Of a stretch of 64,000 bases of DNA, positions 1 to 9,107 are shown piece after piece (the stretch's first letter is position 1; each line of letters starts with the position of its first letter). Below the pieces are notes generated by a model. The model was given only the letters and a program-made list of their open reading frames with translations, did no database searches and was not told where the DNA came from. The DNA is taken from NCBI RefSeq assembly GCF_027579695.1, contig NC_083583.1, positions 3,558,542-3,622,541 on the forward strand. The letters run 5' to 3'. The position numbers were made by a program, and so were the translations under genes. Origin of the DNA: Neoarius graeffei. Lineage: Eukaryota > Chordata > Actinopteri > Siluriformes > Ariidae.

Positions 1-482
1 ACATGAGCTAATTTGATCCCTAATCTATCCCCAATGATGAAGCCTGTGGCGACGGTGGCAAGGAAAAACTCCCTCAGACGGCATGAGGAAGAAACCTTGA
101 GAGGAACCAGACTCAAAAGGGAACCCATCCTCATTTGGGCAAAAACAGACAGCATGACTATAACATTAACCCTTTGGTGACTGACCCCTTGAAAATGGTT
201 CCTCCAGGAACGATGACGTTTCAGTTGTCAAGACAACGGAAAAACTAAAATACAAAAACAGAAAGATACGTCACAATGCTCTTGTGCACAAAACAAAATG
301 CTCTTGTATTTGTATTTTAGTTTTTCCGTTGTCTTGACAACTGAAACGTCATGGTTCCTGGAGGAACCATTTTCAAGGGGTCAGTCACCAAAGGGTTAAC
401 AGTTTTAACATGAAGTCAGTTTCGTTGATGTTATAAACTCTTCATTGATGGAAACTTGAGTGCAAAACTGTTCATGACAACA
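1..482 (-). repeat. Dispersed repeat 'A' (minus copy), MITE-interrupted
   Basis: The reverse complement matches the repeat at 51880-53050 in this window; both carry the phrase 'ctgagggagtttttcc' and a tail about an 'acagttttgca' motif and 'atgaagagttataac'. The copy is split by the palindromic element at 170-395. It codes for nothing that I can recognise. Its class is unknown to me; it is a common teleost dispersed sequence. Confidence 0.7.
170..395. mobile_element. piggyBac-like palindromic MITE
   Basis: Two 87-bp arms (170-256 and 309-395) are inverted repeats with a single evident mismatch, around a spacer of about 50 bp. The ends read CCCTTTGG and CCAAAGGG and are flanked by TTAA on each side (166-169, 396-399). 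TTAA duplication and CCC/GGG ends are the hallmark of piggyBac transposition. The paralogous repeat near 52420 reads through the same point with a single TTAA, so the empty site is visible in this window. It has no coding capacity and must have been moved by a transposase encoded elsewhere. Confidence 0.85.
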
Positions 483-640
483 TGACAATATTTGTATATG
501 TAAATACCTAATTTAATTTATCTAGAAGTTTTTCTCTATTTCTATTCTCTGTTTATCCTGTAATGATGCTACTGGAATTTTAATTTCCCTGAGGGAACCC
601 GCCCAAAGGGATCAATAAAGTTCTCTCATCTAATCCTTCT
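483..640 (+). repeat. LINE 3' tail (L2/Rex1-like)
   Basis: The stretch holds 'aatttccctgaggga' followed by 'gggatcaataaagtt', a 3' end common in fish CR1-group LINEs. The same tail occurs inverted at 23896-23945. No reverse transcriptase sequence is attached. Confidence 0.5.
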
Positions 641-918
641 GGAGTTCTTCCTTTTCCTTCTGGAGCTCCATCTTGATGGTTTCCAGCTCCTCCTTTTCCC
701 TCTTCAGTCTAATGTTCGTCCTCCTGTTCATGTTTCTGGTTCTGAAGCGCTCGCCGTTCTGCTTCCAGCTCTTGGATCTGCTGCTCCAAATCTCCCCGCT
801 GCTGCTCCAAATCTCACCGCTGCTCCGCTAAATATTCCCGCTGCTGCGCCAAATCTCCCCGCTGCTGCGCCAAATCTCCCCGCTGCTGCTCCAAATCTCA
901 CCGCTGCTCCATGCGTCA
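641..918 (-). pseudogene. Coiled-coil protein remnant
   Basis: Reading the minus strand gives a charged heptad-like stretch, QQRGDLEQQ repeated several times and then QQIQELEAERRALQNQ, followed after a stop and frame change by KREKEELETIKMELQKEK. Both parts are classic coiled-coil composition. The repeated part comes from a 21-bp tandem motif (about 781-912). Frameshift and stop show that it is not expressed as one protein. The parent gene family is not identified. The open frame on the same strand that reads as Gly-Ala-Ala repeats is a shadow of the same array. Confidence 0.45.
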
Positions 919-1042
919 TCCTCATTTCAAGGAATCTAATAACGCAAGTGCTTCCATAACAAAGAACGCTTTTATTGTCAAGGAATCGAGTGCTGATTCT
1001 GATAATCGGAAACATGCGGAACACTGACTGTGATTATCAACT

Positions 1043-1700
1043 GGGCCGATAATCGGTCGACCCCTAGTTAAAATACTGATAAAGTTTCAAAGTGGAGAAC
1101 TGTATATTTAAAAAAAAAGCTTTTCATTTCTAAAGTCCAAGTAAAAAACATTTAATCACATCACATTATGGGTGTAAAATTATTTTTAAAGCAAGTCAGA
1201 CTGTAATTTATGACTGTGTGTGAAGAGACAGACAAAGAACCCGGGGAGATGTGTACCTGTGAGACTGCTGCTGAACTGAGGCAGGATGATGTCAGCTTCT
1301 GGTGAAGTTGCAAGGACGGAATCCTCGTTTCTGTGTTTGGGGAGTTGTTTCTTGAGCTGGGCGTACTCGGTGGGGTGCTTCTTCTGCAGGTGTCTGATGA
1401 GATAACTGGTGCTGCTCTGGTGCTGGATCTTCTCCATGCACAGTAAACAGAGCGCTGCTTTCTCCTGGTCCACGTTGTGGTAGTGAACCCACATTGCGCT
1501 CCAGTTGTGTGAGGTTGGAGTTTGGGTTGGGGTGGGGCTGCCCTCCTGAGTCCCTCTGCCCTCGCACCCAGACGCCTCTCCTTCTGTTGCTGCATCTCTC
1601 ACCTCGGCCGGGACCTTGACCTGCTGCTCGTCCATCTCCGCGTCTCCCACCTCGGCCGGGACCTCGACCTGCTGCTCGTCCATCATGACGGTCACTGGGC
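1043..1700 (-). mobile_element. hAT-type element fragment with BED finger
   Basis: The left border 'ggtcgacccctag' resembles a hAT terminal inverted repeat seen from outside. The inside carries a BED-type zinc-finger exon on the minus strand. The opposite terminus and 8-bp target duplication were not found, so the element is incomplete or its other end lies in degenerate sequence near 1750-1840. Confidence 0.5.
1186..1695 (-). CDS. BED zinc-finger exon of hAT (ZBED-like) transposase
   Basis: The open frame starts at an ATG near 1695 and encodes an acidic N-terminus with a duplicated segment (DEQQVEVPAEVGDAE, DEQQVKVPAEVRDA). A BED finger follows: tryptophan in SAMWVHYH, the CLLC cysteine pair, then the HLQKKH histidines. 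BED fingers bind DNA in hAT transposases and domesticated ZBED proteins. The frame runs into a good splice donor, CAG then GTACAC, near 1255, so the true exon probably stops there and the last 20 or so residues are intronic. The catalytic domain is not in this window. It may be a transposase relic rather than a host gene. Confidence 0.55.
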   Translation of the reverse strand: MTVMMDEQQVEVPAEVGDAEMDEQQVKVPAEVRDAATEGEASGCEGRGTQEGSPTPTQTPTSHNWSAMWVHYHNVDQEKAALCLLCMEKIQHQSSTSYLIRHLQKKHPTEYAQLKKQLPKHRNEDSVLATSPEADIILPQFSSSLTGTHLPGFFVCLFTHSHKLQSDLL

Positions 1701-1840
1701 AGGCGGAGAGGTGAAAACATGGTCACGCCGATATCCCAGAGATGGTCATGAAAAAAGGAGGAGAGTTCATCTCATTAATATTAAATATTCAGAGTCATTT
1801 TAACTGAACTGGATAATAAATAAAAGTATGTTAATAGAGA

Positions 1841-1996
1841 ACTGTGGGTGGTAAAAGAGAGCAACTGGACTTGCTGGAAGATTCTTGAAGACGTTTCACC
1901 TCTCAGCCTTTCGGATGAAAAGCCTTTCGGATGGGAGGTGAAACGTCTTCAAGAATCTTCCAGCAAGTCCAGTTGCTCTCTTTCACCACCCACAGT
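1841..1996. repeat. Palindromic repeat, family P
   Basis: Inverted arms of about 70 bp start 'actgtgggtggt' and end 'accacccacagt', with a few mismatches and almost no spacer. A longer relative lies at 7880-8131. The sequence after both copies is also shared ('tgactgagaatcttcacagac'), so the family extends beyond the palindrome. It may derive from the end of a Penelope-like or other retroelement; that is a guess. Confidence 0.6.
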
Positions 1997-2397
1997 TTAC
2001 TATGACCTGGATGACTGAGAATCTTCACAGACATATATTAATGGAGCCCCTGAGCTGTGGATTCTGACTGAAACAGGAGTTTATGAGTTCTAGTTCCGAG
2101 GTGCTCTTTAGTAGGGGTGGGCGTATCGATTGGAGTATCGAGAGTATTGATACCAAGGTGAGTATCAGAATCGAATTGATACTAGCGTGATGAGATCGAT
2201 ATTTTCGTCGCAGTTTCTCTTCAATACGTCCAGTAAATTACTCGAATTTACTCAGAGTTCATGCGAGCGTAGTTTCTCTCTAAATCTGTGTAAACAGCGC
2301 ACCTCTCTCTCTCTCTCTGCAGCTCACACCTTGCCCCTCCCCCTCCCTGCTTTGTCGGAGAGCGGAGAGTCAGAGCGCTGACCGAGAGCAGGCCGTG

Positions 2398-2793
2398 ATG
2401 GCGGACAGAAAGAGAAGCGCTGTGTGGACATTATTCACTGCAGGTGACAAAGACAATGCCACATGTGATGTGTGCAGAAAAGTTATTCGTTACTGTGGTA
2501 ACACCACCAATTTATTTAAACATATTAAAGCAGTTCACCCAAGAGAGAACACTGAACTGCAAAAAAAGTTGAGGGAGGAGGAGATCCCCAAACCCAGGCC
2601 AGACCTCCCCAAACCCAGGCCAGACCTCCCCAAACCCAGGCCAGACCTCCCCAAACCCAGGCCAGACCTCCCCAAACCCAGGCCAGACCTCCCCAAACCC
2701 AGGCCAGACCTCCGACACAGAGACAGAGGTCTCTGGAAGAGACTCTTCAACCCAAAACTCAGGAATATCCAGGTCATCTCCAGCATAAAGTAA
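2398..2793 (+). CDS. hAT transposase, BED zinc-finger exon
   Basis: The ATG at 2398 opens MADRKRSAVWTLF. The BED finger has W at residue 9, the CDVC pair near residue 22 and the H...H pair in LFKHIKAVHP. Directly after the finger and a short basic linker, the heptapeptide PKPRPDL is repeated six times, encoded by a 21-bp array, followed by a basic tail. BED fingers recognise the transposon's subterminal DNA. The exon end is uncertain; the frame stops at 2793. The proline-rich repeat is not a normal part of the family and looks like a slippage expansion. Confidence 0.75.
   Translation: MADRKRSAVWTLFTAGDKDNATCDVCRKVIRYCGNTTNLFKHIKAVHPRENTELQKKLREEEIPKPRPDLPKPRPDLPKPRPDLPKPRPDLPKPRPDLPKPRPDLRHRDRGLWKRLFNPKLRNIQVISSIK
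2587..2712 (+). repeat. 21-bp coding minisatellite, six units
   Basis: Six head-to-tail copies of 'cccaaacccaggccagacctc' lie in frame with the BED exon, each encoding PKPRPDL. The units are almost identical, which points to recent expansion. Confidence 0.95.
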
Positions 2794-3020
2794 TATTTTC
2801 ACAGCGTAATTGGTGATCAGAGATGCAATTTCAGCAGACTAATTAAACTATTATCATATATTCAGCCAGATGAAAAAAAAATTAGTTGTTTTACTGAAAC
2901 TAAAAAAATATACACTTATATAAAGATATATGTCTCAAAACTGAAATATGAATATGTCTGAATATAAAAACCCTTTTGTGTTAACTGTTGAAGGAAAAAT
3001 AGTATTCCTATTTAGGCTAC

Positions 3021-3867
3021 ATGCAGATTACAGTTACAGAATTACTTATCTTAATCATTTTATGTCATCTAGATAATTCACAAAGAGCCATGGATATCAC
3101 GAAGAGCATTGCCGAGATAATCGTGAAGGACCTACAACCCCTCTCTGTGGTTGAACAGGAGGGTTTTAAGAGTTTAATTAAGACACTTGATCCCCGCTAC
3201 AGAATTCCAAGTAGGAAATTTTTCACGGGAGGGAAAATACCTTCAATGAAGGAAGAGTGTCGCTCTTAACTGTCACTTGCCATATCATTGATGAAAACTG
3301 GCAAAATCAAGCATATGTGCTAGAAACCAGTAGTTTCTCAGGAAAGCACAGTGCTGATAATATTTGCTCGGAATTAAAAAGAATCACAGATGAATGGGGC
3401 ATAACTGCCAAAATTCAGGCTGTGGTCACGGATAATGCTGCCCATGTGGTTGCTGCTGTACACAGAGCAGGTTGGGCACATTATCCATGTTTTGCACACA
3501 CCCTTAATCTGGTAGTGAAAGACTCCATTAAGACCCTCCCTGAGCTTCTCGACATCCAACACAGATGCAGTGCTATTGTAGTTTTTTTTCCATCACAGCA
3601 CAAAGCACCAGAGAAGCTCAAAGAAATACAGAAACAATTGAAGTTTCCAGAGCACAAACTGATCCAATCAGTTGAAACACGCTGAAACTCTGTATTTTAC
3701 ATGTTTGAGAGACTTTGTGAGCAAAAGGAAGCAGTGACCACCGTACTTTGCCTTCTTGGCAAGATCTCATTGTGCTTGAGTGAAGAGGATTGGTCCATGG
3801 TTCGTCTCTCCCTTGATGCCTTGAGACCATTTATAGAAGTCACGAGGGAGATATCATCTGAAAACAG
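3021..3867 (+). pseudogene. hAT transposase catalytic-core remnant
   Basis: Three adjacent frames carry core segments. The first, 3021-3269, has SIAEIIVKDLQPLSVVE and LIKTLDPRYRIPS. The second, 3257-3685, has a TDNAAHVVAAV block (an acidic catalytic position) and PCFAHTLNLVV, the conserved CxxH region. The third, to 3867, has ALRPFIEVTREISSE. An internal stop follows SVETR and a frame change near 3257 removes the segment that should hold the first catalytic aspartate. These blocks match hAT-Ac-type ZBED transposases in order. The continuation is displaced to 4996 by a nested insertion. It is not functional. Confidence 0.8.
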
Positions 3868-4930
3868 TGGCGGCTCCTGAACTTTTTTTCAGGGGGGGCA
3901 ATTTTCCCCTGTTATGTCTACACGGACCATAAATGTCCACAGGACTGAAGTAAATTGACCTAGGTAGCAAGTCAATAGTCAACCAAACCCAGAAAAACAC
4001 CACAGTGACTGGAGCCCTCAGTTTCGTCTTTGCCTCGTAGAGCTAACTCGAACACTCCACAAAATTTCATGCATTGGATGAGCCGGTTTAATATGTGCCT
4101 GTTCTTGCTCACCTCATCGTTGTGGTGGCGAACTGCTAGCCTGTAGCCCTCATCCGGTTGTGTAGCGATATTCACTCTCCCAAAAGCCGAAAATTTCAGG
4201 CAGCTGCCCATGTGAATCTTTGATGACTCATGTTTTTTTATTTTCTCCGACAAATGATGCATGTCCGAAACTCCAATGACCGTCCAAGCAGTGTTGTCCG
4301 TGGAGCCCCTCCAGGGTGGAAAAGTAAGCAGGGGGAGCAGAAAACCGCTGAGGCGTCCTTGCAGCCAGCTCGCCAGGATTTGTGCTGGGACCATGTTGAA
4401 GTAAAACCTCGAGTATATGATTCCCCCCCTTGTCGAAATTTGTTTTATGTTTAGATTTGGTCGAGGGGGGTCCAGCTTGTTTTGTTGCCAATTTAGCTCG
4501 ATTTGATCGCTGACTAAATGGAACTTCTTTTAAGGACCGCACTGAATTGCTTTCCGCATCCATCTCACCTCAGAAACTGAGCGGATCGAACGCAACTTTG
4601 CCGCACTTCGCAGTGACGTAAGCACGTTAGGGCAAGCCCCCCCCCCCGGAACCTATAGAGATTGCATTGAAGTGTCAGTCAGGAGAAACAAAATATATTA
4701 ACATGGGACTCTATCAGTGAACTCTTGGGCGATTTTCAGCGTGACTGAAATCGCCCCAAAAGGGGCGGTACTCTAGAAGCAAGACCACCTTGATTGGACA
4801 ATGATACCCAGAGACAGATTAAAACGGCCTCAAGCAGCGCTGGTGAAAGTTTGTTTTAAAAAAAGAAAAAAAATTTTTTTTCGTTTTGGCACTGCGTCAC
4901 CCAATCGCCCTTATGCACCAGCTGCCCTTG
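3868..4930 (-). mobile_element. Nested ZMYM/DUF4371-type hAT fragment
   Basis: This block splits the hAT transposase and reads on the opposite strand. A second copy of the same sequence lies at 46405-47366. The left border region starts near 'cagtggcggctcctgaac' and the right border near 'ggcactgcgtcaccc'. Similarity to the other copy reaches at least 'ggtgcataagggcgattggg' at 4898-4917. Exact ends and target duplication could not be fixed. Confidence 0.65.
3972..4563 (-). pseudogene. ZMYM1/DUF4371-like hAT transposase N-part
   Basis: Two overlapping frames with a shift near 4230-4390 encode a TTF-type finger region (RSNRAKLATKQAGPP, then HGPSTNPGELAARTP). The start of DUF4371 follows: KNRHILNRLIQCMKFCGVFE and ALRGKDETEGS. 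DUF4371 precedes the hAT catalytic core in ZMYM1-like and related transposases. The core and dimerisation domain are missing, so it is a truncated relic. Confidence 0.65.
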
Positions 4931-4995
4931 TCTGAAAAACATTACTTCTTAGATCAGCTGCATCTCATGAGGCCCAAGGCAGCAAGCTCGCTGCT

Positions 4996-5613
4996 GTGCT
5001 GTCAGCACAGTGCCAGCACCGTTTCAGGAATATTGAAACCCACTATGGTCTCAGTACCAGCACCTACCTGGACACAAGATTTAAAAACTTTGGGTTCCGG
5101 GACATGGCAAATGTTAACACAGTGAAAAAAAAGCTTGTTGCTGAAATGCAGTCACTGAGCCAGTCCTCAGTCTATTCAGAATCAGATCCTCAACCTAGCA
5201 CAAGCTCTGCCACCAGCACTGCCTCAGCAATGGCTCCTGCAACTACCTCACACTACCCTGCAGGAGCTTCTCCATCCCCAGCCGCAAAAGGTGGGATATG
5301 GACAGAGTTTGACACTCAAATCCTGGAATCGCAGCAGCATCACACAGCTGGCACTGATGCGACTATTGAAATGCGCCGGTACACGGAAGAGAAGCCAATT
5401 CCACGGGATGGAGACCCACTTCTTTGGTGGAAAATGAATGAACCTACATTTCCTTCTCTGAGCAAGATTGCAAAAAAACATCTGGGAGTAATTGCAACAT
5501 CCGTACCTGCAGAAAGGATTTTCTCTAAGGCGGGACAGTTAATAACTCAGAGAAGAAGTGCAATAAAAGGGAAGAATGTAAACATGTTACTGTTCCTGAA
5601 CAAAAACCTTTAA
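4996..5613 (+). pseudogene. hAT transposase C-terminal hATC exon
   Basis: The frame continues the plus-strand hAT transposase after the nested insertion: THYGLSTSTYLDTRFKNFGF, a low-complexity Ser/Thr/Pro linker, then the hATC dimerisation domain with LLWWKMNEPTFPSLSKIAKK, SVPAERIFSKAGQLITQRRS and LLFLNKNL before the stop at 5611-5613. The W and SVPAERxFS signatures of hATC are intact. The real exon probably begins upstream near 4886. The rest of the gene is broken, so I class it as pseudogene. Confidence 0.8.
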
Positions 5614-5748
5614 ATCTGTTATCAACATGGGAACAGAGCCAAAAGGGCACCTCGAGGGATACTTCCTTGGAGGGCTTTGTGAGCAAAGAGCCAAAGGTTA
5701 CGAGCCACTTGTAGTTTACACCTGATTTGCACTACTGACTTTGTTTTT

Positions 5749-5990
5749 CACACATATTTGCGTGCAATGGAAGGTATTTTTTTGTGTTGTTTATATTGTT
5801 ATATGTATAACATTGTTGCTTTTGTTTACTTATTTTGCACTACTGACTTTGTTACTTTATTACTGACTTTATTTTTCACAAATATTTGCGTGCAATGGAA
5901 GGTATTTTTTGTGGTGTTGTTGACATTGTTATATTTATATTTTTGTTACATTGTTGCTTTTTTGTTATTTTGCACTAGTGACTTTTTTCT
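5749..5990 (+). repeat. ~125-bp tandem duplication in hAT 3' region
   Basis: The phrase 'atatttgcgtgcaatggaag' occurs at about 5754 and again at about 5880, each followed by a T-rich stretch with 'acattgtt'. It sits in the AT-rich 3' part of the 2112-6271 hAT element. Confidence 0.7.
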
Positions 5991-6279
5991 TAAACAATTT
6001 TGTGTAGCAGAAGGTGATAAGGGAATTACTTTATTATTAATATACTATTACATTGTTTTATATTGTTGTAGTTAGTTAATAAACATTTTTATTTGCCTAA
6101 AATCTTTGTCCTGTGTTTTATCATACTCATAATCAACTAAAAAAGGCAAAAGTCACAAAATTATTCAAGGATCATAACATTTCAAGTAAAAAGTATCGGT
6201 ATCGGCGATACTAGCCCTGTATTTACTTGGTATCAGATCGATACCCAAATTCCCAGTATCGCCCACCCCTACTCTTTAG

Positions 6280-6740
6280 ACAGTCAATTCGATATATCTC
6301 GATTCGGTCGGTTTAGAGAACCGATTCTCTCGATCCGTTAACGAAGTTCAAAAAGAGTGATTCACTTTAGCGGAAGCGAACAGAGCCGCGCGCAACACTC
6401 GCACCGGATTAGTGCGGAGAGTCTCGCGCTCTTACCGACACTCACAGCTTTTATTCCGCCGCTTTTAATGCTGTATTTTTCTGGCGGTGCGCGCGAGAAC
6501 ATACAGGGACAAAATGGCTCCTGGGGGAAAAAAGGCAGCGCGCGGAGAAAGAACATTCAGCTGATATTAGCCAGCTAGCTAGTTAGCAAAGCTCGCGCGG
6601 GAATATCGACAAATAACCTGAAGAACTCCACAACTCCTCATTTATGAAACGCGTTCAGTGAGTGGAATATTTGACCGGTGTTTATTAGCGTAGCTTTTTG
6701 CTGTTTTTATCAGGTTGTATTATGATAATGTTGGCGCCAA
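6280..6740. other. CpG-richer unassigned interval
   Basis: This follows the hAT right duplication and precedes the LTR. It is richer in CpG than its surroundings and has a short frame starting MAPGGKKAARGERTFS near 6514 that stops at once. It may be an old promoter or first-exon remnant, or the 5' end of another repeat. I recognise no gene. Confidence 0.3.
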
Positions 6741-7119
6741 TGTAACAGAGTTAAAAATGCACTTTATTAAATATTTATTTCCAATTTGTATTTGTAAGTT
6801 GTATTTATCATTTTATGATTATTTTGAGTATTTATGAATTTTATCTCCAAGTTATTTTCATTTACCATTATTTTATAAATTTTCCCTGTGTTAATTACCC
6901 TCCTGCACTCTGCCCTTTTCGTTCCTCCTGGGCTTCTGTAGCCCCGCCCCTCTGTCCTGACAGTCCTGTTGTGTTCTGCTGAGGGAGCAGAGGTGTAGGA
7001 AGGAAGAGACAGAAGATTTATAATCTGTGTTGATGTCTTCTGCAGGGGAGAAAATAAATACAGGAAAGCAGAATCTCAAGTCCTCTTCCTTCATGCACAA
7101 ACACCACACACCCGTTACA
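6741..7119 (+). repeat. 5' LTR
   Basis: 379 bp, TGTAACA...GTTACA. An 'aaaataaatac' polyadenylation-like signal lies near 7050 and a possible TATA-rich stretch occurs at 6760-6890. Its partner is 9108-9871. Confidence 0.9.
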
Positions 7120-7721
7120 CTGGTGCCGTGACCCTTTGGATCTTCAGATCAGCTTGATGCTCATCGCCGTGGATGCTGTACTATCCTGATCTACATTTCA
7201 AAATTTTTATGCGGTCAGGTTGATAAGAGACTGTGGTTCAGGGCACTCTGCTTTATTATTATTATTTTTTTTACCCTCAGTGAGTTGATGACTTTTAATT
7301 GCTGATATATATATTATTCTTGTACTCCGTTAACTTGTTTTTCTACTCCATTTTGTTTCTGTGTACATACACAACGCAAGTACATTTAATGGTTAAAAGC
7401 AGCTGCTGAGATAACGATGGATGGGTTTGGTAGTCCTACTTTACCTAAAGGTAGGGGTGTTTGGTTCAATGATGTTGCTGACAGTAGAGCTGTGGGACAT
7501 TCAAAGTTTACACCTGATGGTTGTGCAGAATCAGGGTTAGGTTTGAGCCCTGGTTGTACTCCTGTTGGTGGGATAATGAGGGAGGGTCCCCTGACTTCCA
7601 CACCCCGCAGTGATGTTGATGACATTCGCCACCTCACAGACATGGTAGGGCAGTTAGGTGTTCAAACTGGTGAATCCATTGCTGCTAAGCTAATGTCAGC
7701 TGGTGTTGTTAACATGAATAG

Positions 7722-8666
7722 CAGGGTTTCCCGCAGCGCTTTATAGATAGGGCGGCCGCCTTGGCAACAACTGCCCTCCCCCGGCTTGACTACCTTGCCC
7801 CGGAAAAAAAAAAAAAATCTGCTGCATCCATAGACCATTAAAATACGGCCGTATCGCGATGAGGCCGAATAGCGCCATCTGTGGTTGGTAGAAGAGAGCA
7901 CCTGGACTTGCTTAAAGATTCTTGAAAACGTTTCACCTCTCATCCTAAAGGCTTCCTCAGTTCTGTTTGACTAATTCTGATTCTATGACGATCCATGAGA
8001 GGATAAATACCTGATACTCCCTATTAGTCAGACAGAACTGAGGAAGCCTTTCGGATGAGAGCTGAAACGTTTTCAAGAATCTTCAAGCAAGTCCAGTTGC
8101 TCTCTTCTACCAACCACAGATTACTATGTACCTGGATGACTGAGAATCTTCACAGACAACTACCTGAACACAACTATCTGAAGTTGTGTCAGACTAGGAG
8201 TGTTTTTGCACGTTGTGCAATTGTATGCTGTACCTTGCACTTAATTACTGCTTTCTTTATTTATAATAAAGAGTAAATAAGATGTTGTTTCCCTTATGAT
8301 CCTGTAAACACCTACCTCCACCCCAATCACAAACAAGACTCAACAGTGCCCCTTCAGAGTTAACAGACAACTACATGAAGTTATATCACACTAGAATACT
8401 TGCACATGTTGTGTGATTGTATGTTATCTTGTTATTGCACTTTAACTGTTTTGTTTATTTATAAAGAGTTCAGTAAATAAAAGAAGGCTGTTGCCCTTAA
8501 AGAAGTTGTTGGCCCTGTGATCCAGATTTCTCACCAACGTCGCCCAAACAGGACACCGCCCGTTAAACCCTGCTCGACTGTCACCGCCGCCGCCACTGCC
8601 CCCCAGGCGATGCCCCCTCCCCCCTGGTCACCACCTTGACTAACTGATTTTCTGCGGGAAACCCTG
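7722..8666. mobile_element. Non-autonomous hAT-like element in LTR element
   Basis: Termini CAGGGTTTCCCGCAG and CTGCGGGAAACCCTG are perfect inverted repeats. The flanks share only AATAG (7717-7721, 8667-8671), so the duplication is shorter or more decayed than the usual eight. The ends look hAT-like. The interior is C-rich and non-coding and contains a family P palindrome. Confidence 0.75.
7880..8131. repeat. Palindromic repeat, family P, longer copy
   Basis: The outer arms run from 'ctgtggttggt' to 'accaaccacag' and include inverted 'aacgtttcacctctcat' and 'atgagagctgaaacgtt'. The middle 'actgaggaagcctttcgg' is inverted against 'aaaggcttcctcagt'. Relative of 1841-1996. Confidence 0.65.
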
Positions 8667-9107
8667 AATAGTGATCACCAGACTATCCCAGCCACCCAGA
8701 ACACACCATGTGAAGTTAACAGACATGACCTCCCACATGTGACAGTCCATGTTAAACCTGATAAAGTGCTCTAGACATTCAGAGGTGACAACACTGACAA
8801 ATACTCAGTCCAGGACTGGATTGACATGACTAAAACTCACCTCAGAAAACAGGACATTACTGTGTGCGAACAAGCAGAAGAAATCATGAGCCTGCACTAC
8901 ACTATGTTTTGGGGTCTTGTGGGGTGTATAAGGCACCCTGTTACCAGTTGCTGGATTGAGGGATAAGCGCTGCTCTCATGCCACAGGCATACATTTGGTT
9001 TTGGTTTTCTTGTTTATGGCCCGTGGTAATTCGTGAGCTTGTAGTGTTCTCTATGGTGTAGACTGTGTAGGTGGTGCTCATATTCGATAAAATTCAGTGG
9101 GGGTGGG

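Larger units (their letters stand above)
2112..6271 (+). mobile_element. hAT DNA transposon, 4.16 kb, with 8-bp TSD
   Basis: The ends are TAGGGGTGGGCG and CGCCCACCCCTA, perfect inverted termini. They are flanked by the identical octamer CTCTTTAG (2104-2111 and 6272-6279). Eight-base duplications are diagnostic for hAT. The interior encodes a BED-finger transposase in several plus-strand blocks and has been interrupted at about 3868-4930 by another hAT. Subterminal regions carry repeated 'gtatcg' motifs, likely transposase-binding sites. The transposase is frame-broken, so the copy is dead in cis. Confidence 0.93.
7417..8930 (+). pseudogene. Gag-like remnant of LTR element
   Basis: The first frame, 7417-7721, encodes MDGFGSPTLPKGRGVW and runs into an inserted hAT-like element (7722-8666). 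After it, the frame resumes with weak similarity to retrotransposon gag: FRGDNTDKYSVQDWIDMTK and a TxxEQAEEIMS-like end near 8885. An in-frame stop (near 8773) breaks it. No zinc knuckle or protease follows. The gag assignment rests on general pattern and position between LTRs. Confidence 0.5.

Noticed and set aside
728-1024. 98-codon Gly-Ala-Ala protein on the minus strand
   Set aside because: It is an alternative reading of the 21-bp array; the coiled-coil frame fits better and neither is intact.
6514-6570. First exon beginning MAPGGKKAARGERTFS
   Set aside because: Stops after 16 codons with no evident splice donor in frame or downstream exon.
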